Assembly (NCBI RefSeq): GCF_029277445.1
Contig: NZ_CP119567.1
Coordinates: 744,001 to 808,000, forward strand
DNA length: 64,000 bases
Source: Pararhizobium qamdonense
GTDB taxonomy: Bacteria > Pseudomonadota > Alphaproteobacteria > Rhizobiales > Rhizobiaceae
Direction of reading: 5' to 3'
Positions 53,430-61,735 of the stretch are shown here, piece by piece. The notes under the pieces are model-generated. The model ran no database searches, had not been told where the DNA came from, and worked only from the letters and a program-made list of their open reading frames with translations. A program made the translations under genes and the position numbers. Each line of letters begins with the position of its first letter. Positions within the stretch are counted from its first letter, which is position 1.

Positions 53430-54098
53430 TTAAGCGGCTTGAATGGCCGGCGATGTCTGCAGCCCGGCAAGCGTTGCGATCAGATTGAACGGATCGGCCG
53501 GTAAACAGCCACCCGGAAAAACGAGGTCGCCGCGATGCGGTTCCGGCCAGGCGATGACCCGCATGCCGGCCGACAGTCCCGCCTGCGCGCCGACGGGGCT
53601 GTCCTCGACCACGACGCAATCCTGCGCCCGTACGTTCAAAAGATGCGCCGCGCGCTGATACGGCTCCGGGTCCGGTTTGCCTTGACGCACGTCATTGCGC
53701 GTCACGCTGATGAGGCCTGGGCGCGAAAGCCCGGTTGCCCGCAGATTGGCATCGGCGATCATCCGGTCCGAATTCGAGACGATAGCATAAGGGATATGGT
53801 GGCGGGCGAGCAGCTCAAGCACCGCATCGACGCCCGCGCGCCGTTTCAAGGAGGGTGCGAGCGCCAGATAGGCGGCGTGTTTTGCAGCCACAAGGTCATC
53901 CAGAGTGAGATTCAGACCAATCGCTTCGACCAGCGCCGCATGGCAGTTGGCCATCGACATGCCGGTGATACGCTCAGCAAAACCGTCCGGGATTGTTCGG
54001 CCATGCCGTGCCACGGCATCGACGAGCGCTTCATAATGCGTCGGTTCGCTGTCGATCAGCGTGCCATCCATGTCGAAGAGAACAGCGGAAATCGTCAT
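53430..54098 (-). CDS. HAD-superfamily phosphatase/mutase, beta-phosphoglucomutase-like
   Basis: 222 residues. Motif I FDMDGTLIDSEPTH at residues 8-21 with nucleophile Asp, helical cap domain about 20-85, motif II VSNSDRM near 110, motif III Lys in RQGKPDPEPYQRA near 140 and motif IV VVEDSPVGAQAGLSAGM near 163. It dephosphorylates or isomerises a sugar phosphate in the cytoplasm. It starts on the kinase stop (ATGA), suggesting it removes or moves the phosphate added by the kinase. Confidence 0.88.
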   Translation of the reverse strand: MTISAVLFDMDGTLIDSEPTHYEALVDAVARHGRTIPDGFAERITGMSMANCHAALVEAIGLNLTLDDLVAAKHAAYLALAPSLKRRAGVDAVLELLARHHIPYAIVSNSDRMIADANLRATGLSRPGLISVTRNDVRQGKPDPEPYQRAAHLLNVRAQDCVVVEDSPVGAQAGLSAGMRVIAWPEPHRGDLVFPGGCLPADPFNLIATLAGLQTSPAIQAA

Positions 54099-55597
54099 GA
54101 TGGCAACCTGTCGAGATCGTCGTAGAGCGCCTGGCTGTGATGATAGAGTTTTTCGAAGAAGGCCTGCATCGGACGATAGGTCTCAGCCCATGCCGGATCC
54201 GGCAGGATTTCCTCTGAAAAGGACACATACTGGCCGGCGGCCGCTTCGATCGAGCCGAATTGTCCCGTTGCCGTTGCCGCCATTGCGGCACAGCCGACAA
54301 TGCCACATTCGGCTTCCTGCGGAACCACGATCGGGATGCCGTAGACACTGGCCTTGATCGTCATCCAGAGCTTGGTGCGGGCACCACCGCCGGATGCGAT
54401 AATGCGTTCTAGTTTTTCGCCGGACGCCTCCTCCATGATCGTAATATGCCGTTTGACGGCAAAAGCGACGCCTTCGAGAACAGCGCGGTGCATATGCGCC
54501 AGCCCATGTGCTGCGGCAAGACCGAAGAACTGGGCGCGCGCATTGCGGTGGTCGCCAAAACGCTCGCCGGCCAGATAGGGCACGAAGAACAGGCGATCCG
54601 AACCCGCCGGCGCCTGCGCCGCCTTCTCGACGATCTCACTATAGCCGAGCTGTTTTTCGTGAAAGGCCCGCCGCGCCCAGCGCATCGCATCGCCGCCGGA
54701 TTCCAACAGCATGAACGCACCCCAGTTGCCCTCGACCGTGCCGACATTGGAAATCGACGGATCGAGCAGCGGCTTGCGGGAAATCGCTGTGATGATCGAG
54801 GACGTGCCCATCACCTCGGAACCGAGCCCAGGGCGGCAGACACCGGAGCCGAGCAAGGCCGCCGGATAGTCGGCGCAACCGACGAGGACAGGCGTGCCGG
54901 CAAGAAGCCCGGTTTCCAGCGCCGCAGCCTGCGTCACCGTGCCCAGCACGTCGAGCGGGTTGCGGATCGGCAGCAGCTTGCTCCGATCCAGCCCCAGCAT
55001 GTCGCACATGCTCTCAGACCAGTTGCCGGTTTCCGGGTTCATCAGGAAGCTGGCGCAGGCCTCGGTGCGGTCCATCGCCCGCTCGCCTGTCAGCCGCAGG
55101 TTGATGAAATCCTTCGGCATCATCACGGCGGTGGCGCGGTGATAGGCATCGGGATCGTTGTCGCGGATCCATTGCAGCTTGAAGGCGGGCCAGGCCGGCG
55201 TCGGCGGATTGGAGCTTTCGCTAAGATAATCCTGCGGATGATGGGCGGCTTCGAATGCGGTGACGTAACCGATCGTACGCTTGTCGTTCCAGAGCGGCAC
55301 GGTCTTGCGGGTCAGCTGTCCGTCGTCATCGATCAGCACCGTTCCATGCATCTGGCCGCAAGCGGCGATAGCGACGATCCGGCCGCGCGCATCTTCGACC
55401 TGGTCGAGCACGCTGCGGATTGCCTGGACCACACCGCGCCACCAATCCAATGGGCGCTGTTCCGACCAGCCAAAGGCCGGCACGATCTGTTCGTGCTCCT
55501 GTGCGGCGATGGCAAGCACGCGGCCCCGATCATCGACAAGGGCAGCGCGGACGCTGCCTGTGCCGACGTCGATTGCCAGTGAAAGGTCCTTGGTCAT
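54095..55597 (-). CDS. FGGY-family carbohydrate kinase, xylulokinase-like
   Basis: 500 residues. N-terminal SLAIDVGTGSVRAALVDDRG near 5, substrate segment CGQMHGTVLIDDDG near 78, and WNDKRT; second-half FVPYLAGERFGDHRNARAQF and IIASGGGARTKLWMTI complete the FGGY pattern. The enzyme phosphorylates a ketose or polyol. It differs clearly from the glycerol-kinase-like FGGY at 18.9 kb, so the two islands serve different sugars. ATG 55597 is chosen by family start; upstream in-frame ATGs fall in the operon gap. Confidence 0.9.
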   Translation of the reverse strand: MTKDLSLAIDVGTGSVRAALVDDRGRVLAIAAQEHEQIVPAFGWSEQRPLDWWRGVVQAIRSVLDQVEDARGRIVAIAACGQMHGTVLIDDDGQLTRKTVPLWNDKRTIGYVTAFEAAHHPQDYLSESSNPPTPAWPAFKLQWIRDNDPDAYHRATAVMMPKDFINLRLTGERAMDRTEACASFLMNPETGNWSESMCDMLGLDRSKLLPIRNPLDVLGTVTQAAALETGLLAGTPVLVGCADYPAALLGSGVCRPGLGSEVMGTSSIITAISRKPLLDPSISNVGTVEGNWGAFMLLESGGDAMRWARRAFHEKQLGYSEIVEKAAQAPAGSDRLFFVPYLAGERFGDHRNARAQFFGLAAAHGLAHMHRAVLEGVAFAVKRHITIMEEASGEKLERIIASGGGARTKLWMTIKASVYGIPIVVPQEAECGIVGCAAMAATATGQFGSIEAAAGQYVSFSEEILPDPAWAETYRPMQAFFEKLYHHSQALYDDLDRLPS

Positions 55598-55671
55598 GGG
55601 CTCTGTCCGGAATGCTGATATCATCTGTCTGTTTCGCAAACGGCCTGCGAAACCACTTCTTTTAAAAGACC

Positions 55672-56658
55672 TTACCGCTTGAAGATCGTCGATGCATACT
55701 GAAGAAGCATCGCGCCGATGATGATGCAGCCCATGAAGACCTGCTGGTGATACCCAGGCACACGCGCCAGGTTCATCATGTTGGCGATGATGCCGAGAAC
55801 CAGGACGCCGATCAGGGTATTGATGACGCCGCCGCGCCCGCCCATCAGGCTGGCGCCGCCGATGACGACGGCGGCGATGGCATCGAGTTCGGCGCCGACG
55901 CCGATATTGGCCGATCCGACGCCGGTGCGGCTGGTGGAGACGATGCCGGCAAGAGCGGCGAGAAAGCCGGAGATGACATAGACCGACATCGTATAATGGG
56001 CGACCGGAATACCCGACAGACGGACAGCTTCCGCATTCGAGCCGATCGCTTTGACCAGGCGGCCGAAACGGGTGAAGGCCAGAACGATACCGGCGATGGC
56101 GAAAACGATCGCCATCAGGATGATCGGATAGGGAATGCCGATCAGGGAACCGGAGCCGAAGCCTGTGATAAAGGCGCCCGCCTCACCCATGACGATCGGC
56201 TGTCCGGTCGAGACGATATAGGAAAGACCGCGCGCAATGGTCATCATGGCGAGCGTCGTGACGAAGGGTGGCAGCTTCAGATAGGCAACGAGACCACCGG
56301 AAACGGCGCCGCAGAGACCGCCGGCGATCACCGCAGCACCGATGGCAACGCCAGGAGAATATTGCTGGATCAGAATGGCCGATATGACGCTGCCGAGGGC
56401 AGCGATGGAACCGACCGACAGGTCGATGCCGCGCGTCAGGATGACGAACAGCATGCCGACGGCCATGAGGCTGGTGCCCGAAATCTGGCGAAGCACGTTG
56501 ACCAGATTTCGCTGCGTGAGAAAGACGTCGGACATTGACGCTGCCACGATCAGCAAGGCGATCAGGATCACGAACGTGCCGTAGCGATGTAGCATGCTGC
56601 TGATATTGATCGAGCGGCGCGGGCCGGTTTCGGCTATGTCTGTCATGGCTGTACCCAT
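55672..56658 (-). CDS. Sugar ABC transporter permease, RbsC type
   Basis: 328 residues, BPD_transp_2 family: TSLMAVGMLFVILTRGIDLS near 75, LPPFVTTLAMMTIARGLSYI near 135, AVVIGGASLMGGRGGVINT near 255. The start at 56658 overlaps the ATPase stop (TGATG); ATG 56646, four codons later, is also possible. Forms the channel of the CUT2 importer with the ATPase and binding protein. Confidence 0.92.
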   Translation of the reverse strand: MGTAMTDIAETGPRRSINISSMLHRYGTFVILIALLIVAASMSDVFLTQRNLVNVLRQISGTSLMAVGMLFVILTRGIDLSVGSIAALGSVISAILIQQYSPGVAIGAAVIAGGLCGAVSGGLVAYLKLPPFVTTLAMMTIARGLSYIVSTGQPIVMGEAGAFITGFGSGSLIGIPYPIILMAIVFAIAGIVLAFTRFGRLVKAIGSNAEAVRLSGIPVAHYTMSVYVISGFLAALAGIVSTSRTGVGSANIGVGAELDAIAAVVIGGASLMGGRGGVINTLIGVLVLGIIANMMNLARVPGYHQQVFMGCIIIGAMLLQYASTIFKR

Positions 56659-58169
56659 CAGTGTGCTGGTTCTTGTTGCAAGGGACCGGACGTGCTGACC
56701 ATCGCCAGCTTGAGAAGTTTTTCCTCCGAATAGTCCTGCGGCTCGAGGCTTCCGGTCAGATGCCCTTCCCGCATGACCAGCACCCGGTCGCACAGGCCGA
56801 ACAGTTCGAGATGTTCGGAGGAAATCACCAGGACGGCGCGGCCTTCCGCAGCGAGCGACTTGATCAGCGAATAGATCTCCGTCTTGGCACCGACATCGAC
56901 ACCACGGGTGGGCTCATCGAAAATCAGCACGGCGCCATCAGCATGAAACCATTTTGCCAGAACGACCTTCTGCTGGTTGCCGCCTGATAGGCTCGATACC
57001 GGATCACCGAGATCGCCCGCCTTGATGCGCAGCCGCGCGGCAAGCTTTTCGACTGTGGCGCGTTCTTTCGCCCGCTTGATAAAGCCGAAGGCATTCACCA
57101 AAGGGCCAAGTTTGGTCATCGTCGCATTGGTCCGGATCGGAAAATCGAGGATGACGCCCTGCTCCTTGCGGTTTTCCGGAACGAGCCCGATGCCGGCTCT
57201 GACACCATCTCTGGGCGAGCGTGGCTTGAACTCCTTGCCGTTGATCAGGATGCGGCCGCTCCTCGCCTTCTCGGCGCCAAAGATCAGCCGGACCAGCTCC
57301 GTGCGGCCAGCCCCGACAAGTCCGCCGAGCCCGACAATTTCGCCGGCTCTGACGCTGAGCGACACGCTCTTGACGCGGTTGCCGTCCGAGAGATTCTCGA
57401 CCTTAAGGACTTCTTGGCCCGGACTGCGTGCGACATCCTCGCCGAACAGCGCTTTCAGCGATCGGCCGACCATCATGTTGATGACGTCCTCGATCCCGAC
57501 TTCGGAGCGATCGACCGTCTTCACCGAGGCGCCGTCCTTCATGACGGTGATGCGATCGGCAATGCGGAAGACCTCATCCAGCCGGTGGGAAATGTAGATG
57601 ATGCCGACGCCACGGTCGCGCAGCGTCCGAATGATACCGAGAAGCCGTTCCGCATCACGCACGGCAAGAACCGCAGTCGGTTCGTCGAAGACGATGATGC
57701 GGACATTCCGGGAAAGGGCTTTGGCGATCTCCACCACCTGCTGGTGAGCGAGCGAAAGATCGGAGACGGTCATGCGCGGATTGATGTCAAAGCCGAGGCT
57801 GGAGATCAAAGCGGTGGCGCGCCGGTTGAGATCGCCCCAGGAGATCAGCGATGGAATTTCCGCAAGAAAGATGTTCTCGGCGACGGTCAGATCCGTCGCA
57901 AGTGCCATTTCCTGATGGATAACAGCAATGCCGCGCTGCAGCGCATCGGCCGGGCTGCGAAAATTCTGCGGCTCGCCGCCGACTTCAACCGTGCCGCCGT
58001 CAGGAACATATTCGCCGCCGAGCACGCGCATCAGCGTCGATTTTCCGGCCCCATTTTCACCCAGCAGCGCATGCACTTCGCCCGCACGCAGCGCAAAATC
58101 GACGCCGCGCAGCGCATGCACACCCCCGAACGATTTGCGGATACCCGTCAGTTCAACAAGTTTGGTCAT
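56658..58169 (-). CDS. Sugar ABC transporter ATP-binding protein, RbsA type
   Basis: 503 residues with two ABC domains: GENGAGKST near 37, DLSLAHQQVVEIAKAL near 137, FDEPTAVLAVRDAERL near 158, then GGLVGAGRTELVR near 283 and LSGGNQQKVVLAKWF near 400. The frame starts at MTKLVELTGIRKSFGG. It follows the binding-protein gene after a 136-base gap with a hairpin and is coupled to the permease gene. Confidence 0.93.
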   Translation of the reverse strand: MTKLVELTGIRKSFGGVHALRGVDFALRAGEVHALLGENGAGKSTLMRVLGGEYVPDGGTVEVGGEPQNFRSPADALQRGIAVIHQEMALATDLTVAENIFLAEIPSLISWGDLNRRATALISSLGFDINPRMTVSDLSLAHQQVVEIAKALSRNVRIIVFDEPTAVLAVRDAERLLGIIRTLRDRGVGIIYISHRLDEVFRIADRITVMKDGASVKTVDRSEVGIEDVINMMVGRSLKALFGEDVARSPGQEVLKVENLSDGNRVKSVSLSVRAGEIVGLGGLVGAGRTELVRLIFGAEKARSGRILINGKEFKPRSPRDGVRAGIGLVPENRKEQGVILDFPIRTNATMTKLGPLVNAFGFIKRAKERATVEKLAARLRIKAGDLGDPVSSLSGGNQQKVVLAKWFHADGAVLIFDEPTRGVDVGAKTEIYSLIKSLAAEGRAVLVISSEHLELFGLCDRVLVMREGHLTGSLEPQDYSEEKLLKLAMVSTSGPLQQEPAH

Positions 58170-58258
58170 GACACAGGTTCTTCACGTACCCGGCGTCCTG
58201 GAACGCCACGGTCCGAAGCGAAAACCGGCTCCGGTCCGACATGGAAAAGGAGAGATAA

Positions 58259-58285
58259 ACGGCGGGCGCTTTTACGCCCCGCCGT
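58259..58285 (-). terminator. Hairpin after the sugar-binding protein gene (attenuator)
   Basis: ACGGCGGGCG and CGCCCCGCCGT pair with one bulged base around CTTTTA; in the minus direction it is followed by TTTATCTCT. It lies 20 bases after the binding-protein stop and would reduce, not abolish, reading into the ATPase gene. Confidence 0.65.
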
Positions 58286-58305
58286 CACCCGGGAGGATCA
58301 GCGGC

Positions 58306-59286
58306 TTAAAAGACAGCGTCTGCCTTGTAATACTGATCGACATTGTCCTTCGTGATCGCCACCGGCTTGGTATAGGTGATCTTCGGCGTGGCGGCCGGCA
58401 ATGTTCCCTCGATTGCCTGCTTGGCCATATCGACGGCAGTTGCCGCGACAACAGCCGGATCGTTGAGGCCGGTTGCGCCATAGGTGCCGCCCTTGATCAT
58501 CTGGAGCGCTTCCTTCTGACCATCGGCAGCAGCAACCAGCAGCACACCGTCAAGGCGTCCGGCCTGTTCCAGCGCCTTCTGGGCACCCAGAACCATCGAA
58601 TCGTTTTCACCGAGAACGACGTTGATCTCAGGGTTCGCAGTCAAAAGGTCTTCCATCGCCTTCAGGCCGCCCTCATTGCCCCACAGACCCCAGCCTTGGC
58701 CGACGACTTCGAAATTGGCGCGGCCTTCATTGCGGAGCTGGCCTTCAAGCAGGCCGGCGAGCACGCCGAGGCGGCGCTCCTGGCCGACTTCATTGCCCTT
58801 ATCCCCAGACAGAAGAGCGATCTTCAGCGCCTTGCCCTTGGTCTGATCGGCGATCCACTGACCGACGAGCTGGCCGTTCTGGCCGTTTGACGACTGGATC
58901 AACGTGACGAAATCAGCCTTGGAATCCAGCGTTGAATCAATGACGAAAACCTTGACGCCGGCAGCCGATGCGGCATTGACGGCCGGAACCAGACCCTGGC
59001 TGTCGCGCGGATTGATGATCAGCGCCTGGATGCCCTGGGCAACCATGTCCTCGACATCGGCAATCTGCTTGTTGAGATCGTTTTGCGCATCAACGGCGAT
59101 GATTTCGCAGCCGACTTCCGCCCCATGTTTTTTCGCCGACACTTCCTGTGCTGCAAAGTAAGGGGCATCGAGCGTTTTCATCGACACGCCAATCTTGCAA
59201 TCGGCAGCCTGGGCCGCCGAAAGGGCGGCGGCGGATACAGCTGCCGCAAGCGCCAGCTTCAATGTCGTCTTCTTGATCAGGTTCAT
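58306..59286 (-). CDS. Sugar ABC transporter substrate-binding protein, RbsB type
   Basis: 326 residues. Signal peptide KKTTLKLALAAAVSAAALSA ending in AQAAD near 26; Peripla_BP_4 segments CKIGVSMKTLDAPYFAAQEV, ADVEDMVAQGIQALIINPRD, VFVIDSTLDSKADFVTLIQS and VVLGENDSMVLGAQKALEQA. GGAGG before ATG 59286 fixes the start. First gene of the leftward sugar operon, divergent from the cupin isomerase operon. Confidence 0.93.
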   Translation of the reverse strand: MNLIKKTTLKLALAAAVSAAALSAAQAADCKIGVSMKTLDAPYFAAQEVSAKKHGAEVGCEIIAVDAQNDLNKQIADVEDMVAQGIQALIINPRDSQGLVPAVNAASAAGVKVFVIDSTLDSKADFVTLIQSSNGQNGQLVGQWIADQTKGKALKIALLSGDKGNEVGQERRLGVLAGLLEGQLRNEGRANFEVVGQGWGLWGNEGGLKAMEDLLTANPEINVVLGENDSMVLGAQKALEQAGRLDGVLLVAAADGQKEALQMIKGGTYGATGLNDPAVVAATAVDMAKQAIEGTLPAATPKITYTKPVAITKDNVDQYYKADAVF

Positions 59287-59338
59287 GGAATTCCTCCTCC
59301 ACTTGAATTTGAGCCGCCAGGTGTCCTCTGATGGTTTA

Positions 59339-59353
59339 AGTAGCGTAATTACA
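59339..59353. promoter_or_regulatory. HexR-like site 1 (right half only)
   Basis: AGTAGCGTAATTACA shares 10 of 15 bases with the HexR-type consensus TGTAATTAAATTACA, the right half-site AATTACA being perfect. It lies near the leftward promoter, 53 bases before the binding-protein gene. Confidence 0.4.
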
Positions 59354-59400
59354 TAAAATATCGGCGTCAATATGGATTTAGCGGATTTATTCAGCAATTT

Positions 59401-59415
59401 TGTAATTAAACGGCT
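59401..59415. promoter_or_regulatory. HexR-like site 2 (left half)
   Basis: TGTAATTAAACGGCT shares 11 of 15 bases with TGTAATTAAATTACA, the first ten being perfect. Middle of the divergent region. Confidence 0.45.
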
Positions 59416-59451
59416 AAAAAATTCTCTTGTGCGAAAATTGAGAATTATTTA

Positions 59452-59466
59452 TGTAGTGAAATTACC
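59452..59466. promoter_or_regulatory. HexR-like site 3
   Basis: TGTAGTGAAATTACC shares 12 of 15 bases with TGTAATTAAATTACA and keeps both arms. It ends four bases before the ribosome-binding site of the cupin isomerase gene. Confidence 0.55.
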
Positions 59467-59481
59467 AATTGGAGGGCTTTC

Positions 59482-60105
59482 ATGATACGGGAACCGATTT
59501 CCAGCACCGTCGATATCGACAAGGGCGGCATGAGCGGCAATACCGGTCGCTACGAAAAGCGGCTGAGCGCGCTCGACGGGCTTTATGAGGACCAGGCCGC
59601 CTTCAGCGCCCTTCTCACATCCACCCGCGACCCCGTCGTCTATGATGTCGAAGACTTCAAGCCGGGCACGCATTCCGGAGATCTGATCTATGGCGTCACC
59701 CGGATGAATCCGGGCCGTGTCGGCAACGAATATTTCCTGACCCGCGGCCATATCCACGCCAAGGCGGATCGCCCCGAGATTTACTACGGGCAGAAGGGGA
59801 ATGGCCTGATGCAGCTGGAATCACCGGATGGCGAAACCCGCATCATCGAGATCGCCCCGCAAACCATCTGCTACGTGCCGCCCTTCTGGATCCACCGGTC
59901 CATCAATGTCGGCAACGAGGACCTGGTGATGGTGTTCGCCTATCCATCCGATAGCGGCCAGGATTACGGCATCATCGAGACATCCAACGGCATGCGCCAC
60001 CGTATCGTCGCAACGGCTGCCGGCGGATGGGAAATGATCGACAACAAGGCCTACAAGCCGCGCACCACCGCCACCGTCAACGCGCTGATGAAAACCTACG
60101 CCTGA
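59482..60105 (+). CDS. Cupin-type glucose-6-phosphate isomerase family protein
   Basis: 207 residues, archaeal/alphaproteobacterial type PGI (cupin, PF06560-like), unrelated to the common PGI fold. Metal-binding motif FLTRGHIHAKADRPEIYYGQ near 88-107 (two His and a Glu) and the fourth ligand His in YVPPFWIHRSINVGN near 140; GTHSGDLIYGVTRMNPG near 58 precedes them. It should isomerise an aldose phosphate to a ketose phosphate, glucose 6-phosphate being the known substrate. GGAGG six bases before ATG 59482. First gene of the rightward operon. Confidence 0.88.
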   Translation: MIREPISSTVDIDKGGMSGNTGRYEKRLSALDGLYEDQAAFSALLTSTRDPVVYDVEDFKPGTHSGDLIYGVTRMNPGRVGNEYFLTRGHIHAKADRPEIYYGQKGNGLMQLESPDGETRIIEIAPQTICYVPPFWIHRSINVGNEDLVMVFAYPSDSGQDYGIIETSNGMRHRIVATAAGGWEMIDNKAYKPRTTATVNALMKTYA

Positions 60106-60134
60106 AACACGCCCAATCCAGACAAGGACATGCC

Positions 60135-60788
60135 ATGCTAAACCCGATTGATCTCATCGCCAGCCTGGGCGTCGTTCCCGTCATCGCCATCGAGCGCGTC
60201 GAAGACGCAGTGCCGCTGGCCGACGCGCTGCTCGAAGGCGGCCTGCCCGTTGCCGAAATCACCTTCCGCACCGAGGCCGCAGCCGATGTGCTCGCCACTA
60301 TCCGCGACGCGCGGCCGGAACTCTGCATCGGCGCCGGCACCATTCTCGACCGGGATAACCTCGCCCGCGCCGTTGCATCCGGTGCGCGCTTCGGGCTGGC
60401 GCCAGGTTACGATCCCGAGATCGTCGATGCAGCGAAGGCAGCCGGCATGCCGTTTTGCCCCGGCATCATGACCCCGTCCGACCTGTCGCTGGCTGCAGCA
60501 CGCGGCGTGCGCCTGGCGAAATTCTTCCCCGCAGGCATTGCCGGCGGCCCCAAGGCGCTGGCCGGCATTTCTGCCCCCTTCGCCCATCTCAATATCCGCT
60601 TTATCCCGACCGGCGGCGTCACCGAGGCGACGATCGGCGAATGGCTGGCGCTGAAAGCCGTGGTCGCCGTCGGCGGCACCTGGATCGCCAAGACTGAGGA
60701 TATTCGCGAAGGCCGGTTCGCCGAGATTGCAAAATCTGCAGCATCAGCCGTTCGCGTTGCCAAGCAAGCCCTGGAGAAACGCGCGTGA
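60135..60788 (+). CDS. 2-keto-3-deoxy-6-phosphogluconate aldolase family protein (Eda type)
   Basis: 217 residues, class I aldolase barrel. Catalytic Lys in RLAKFFPAG near 133, the general base Glu in VAEITFRTEAAADVL near 44, phosphate-loop IPTGGVTEATIGEW near 160. It cleaves a 2-keto-3-deoxy sugar acid phosphate to pyruvate plus an aldehyde phosphate. The dehydratase (Edd) that would make KDPG is not in the window. The stop overlaps the next start (GTGA). Confidence 0.92.
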   Translation: MLNPIDLIASLGVVPVIAIERVEDAVPLADALLEGGLPVAEITFRTEAAADVLATIRDARPELCIGAGTILDRDNLARAVASGARFGLAPGYDPEIVDAAKAAGMPFCPGIMTPSDLSLAAARGVRLAKFFPAGIAGGPKALAGISAPFAHLNIRFIPTGGVTEATIGEWLALKAVVAVGGTWIAKTEDIREGRFAEIAKSAASAVRVAKQALEKRA

Positions 60789-61735
60789 TCTATAGCCCCG
60801 CGACGCAGCCGACCCTTTACTTCATCGGCGTGACCACAACCAAAAGCTCGATCATGAAGGTCTTTCCGGCCTGGGCGCAATTCCTCGGCCTGAAGGACGC
60901 TGTCATAAAGGGCATCGATTTCAAGCTGCATGACGATCCCGCTGCCTATCGCGCTGCCGTGGAATTCATCCGCGACGATCCGCTCTCGATGGGCGCATTG
61001 GTCACGACCCACAAGATCGACCTCTATGCCGCCTGCAAGGACCTCTTCGACGTCATCGATCCGCATGCATCCCTGATGGGCGAGACCAGCTGCATTTCCA
61101 AACGGGACGGCAAGCTGATCTGCCATGCCAAGGACCCCATCTCGTCCGGCCTGTCGATCGATGGGTTTCTCGGCCAAGGATATTTCGGGACGAACGGCGC
61201 CGAACTCTTTTCCATGGGCGCTGGCGGTTCCACCATCGCCATCACCTGGCATCTGATGCGGGCATCACGCGGACATGCCGTGCCCTCGCGCATCGTCGTG
61301 TCCAACAGAAGCCAGCACCGGCTCGACGAAATTCGTGCCATTCATGCCGGGATCGAAACGGCGGTCCCGATCGACTATATCCTTGCGCCCAAAGCCGAAG
61401 ATAACGATGCCGTTTTGAAAACCTTGAAGCCCGGCTCTCTCGTCATCAATGCGACCGGCCTTGGAAAAGACGCGCCGGGCTCGCCGCTGTCGGATGCGGC
61501 GGTTTTTCCGGAGCGCGCCGTCGTCTGGGACCTCAACTATCGCGGCGACCTGATTTTTCTTGATCAGGCCCGCGCGCAGGAAAAGGACCGGGCGCTTACC
61601 GTCGTTGATGGCTGGACTTATTTCCTGCACGGCTGGACGCAGGTGATCGCCGAAGTTTTCGCGATCGATATCCCGGCCTCCGGCCCCGTATTCGACCAGA
61701 TTTCCGATATCGCATTGAAGGCGGCAGGACGATGA
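60785..61735 (+). CDS. Shikimate dehydrogenase (AroE)-like oxidoreductase, divergent
   Basis: 316 residues, AroE fold but longer and diverged. The N-terminal substrate motif is altered (IGVTTTKSSIMKVFPAW), VTTHKIDL near 73-80 keeps the catalytic Lys of the usual NVTxPxK, and SSGLSIDGFLG near 120-130 keeps the Asp. The nucleotide domain is GAGGSTIAITWHL near 148 and SNRSQHRLDEI, closing with INATGLGKDAPGSPLSD near 218. It is not the biosynthetic AroE; in this operon it probably oxidises a sugar acid or polyol. GTG start overlaps the aldolase stop. Confidence 0.82.
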   Translation: MIYSPATQPTLYFIGVTTTKSSIMKVFPAWAQFLGLKDAVIKGIDFKLHDDPAAYRAAVEFIRDDPLSMGALVTTHKIDLYAACKDLFDVIDPHASLMGETSCISKRDGKLICHAKDPISSGLSIDGFLGQGYFGTNGAELFSMGAGGSTIAITWHLMRASRGHAVPSRIVVSNRSQHRLDEIRAIHAGIETAVPIDYILAPKAEDNDAVLKTLKPGSLVINATGLGKDAPGSPLSDAAVFPERAVVWDLNYRGDLIFLDQARAQEKDRALTVVDGWTYFLHGWTQVIAEVFAIDIPASGPVFDQISDIALKAAGR

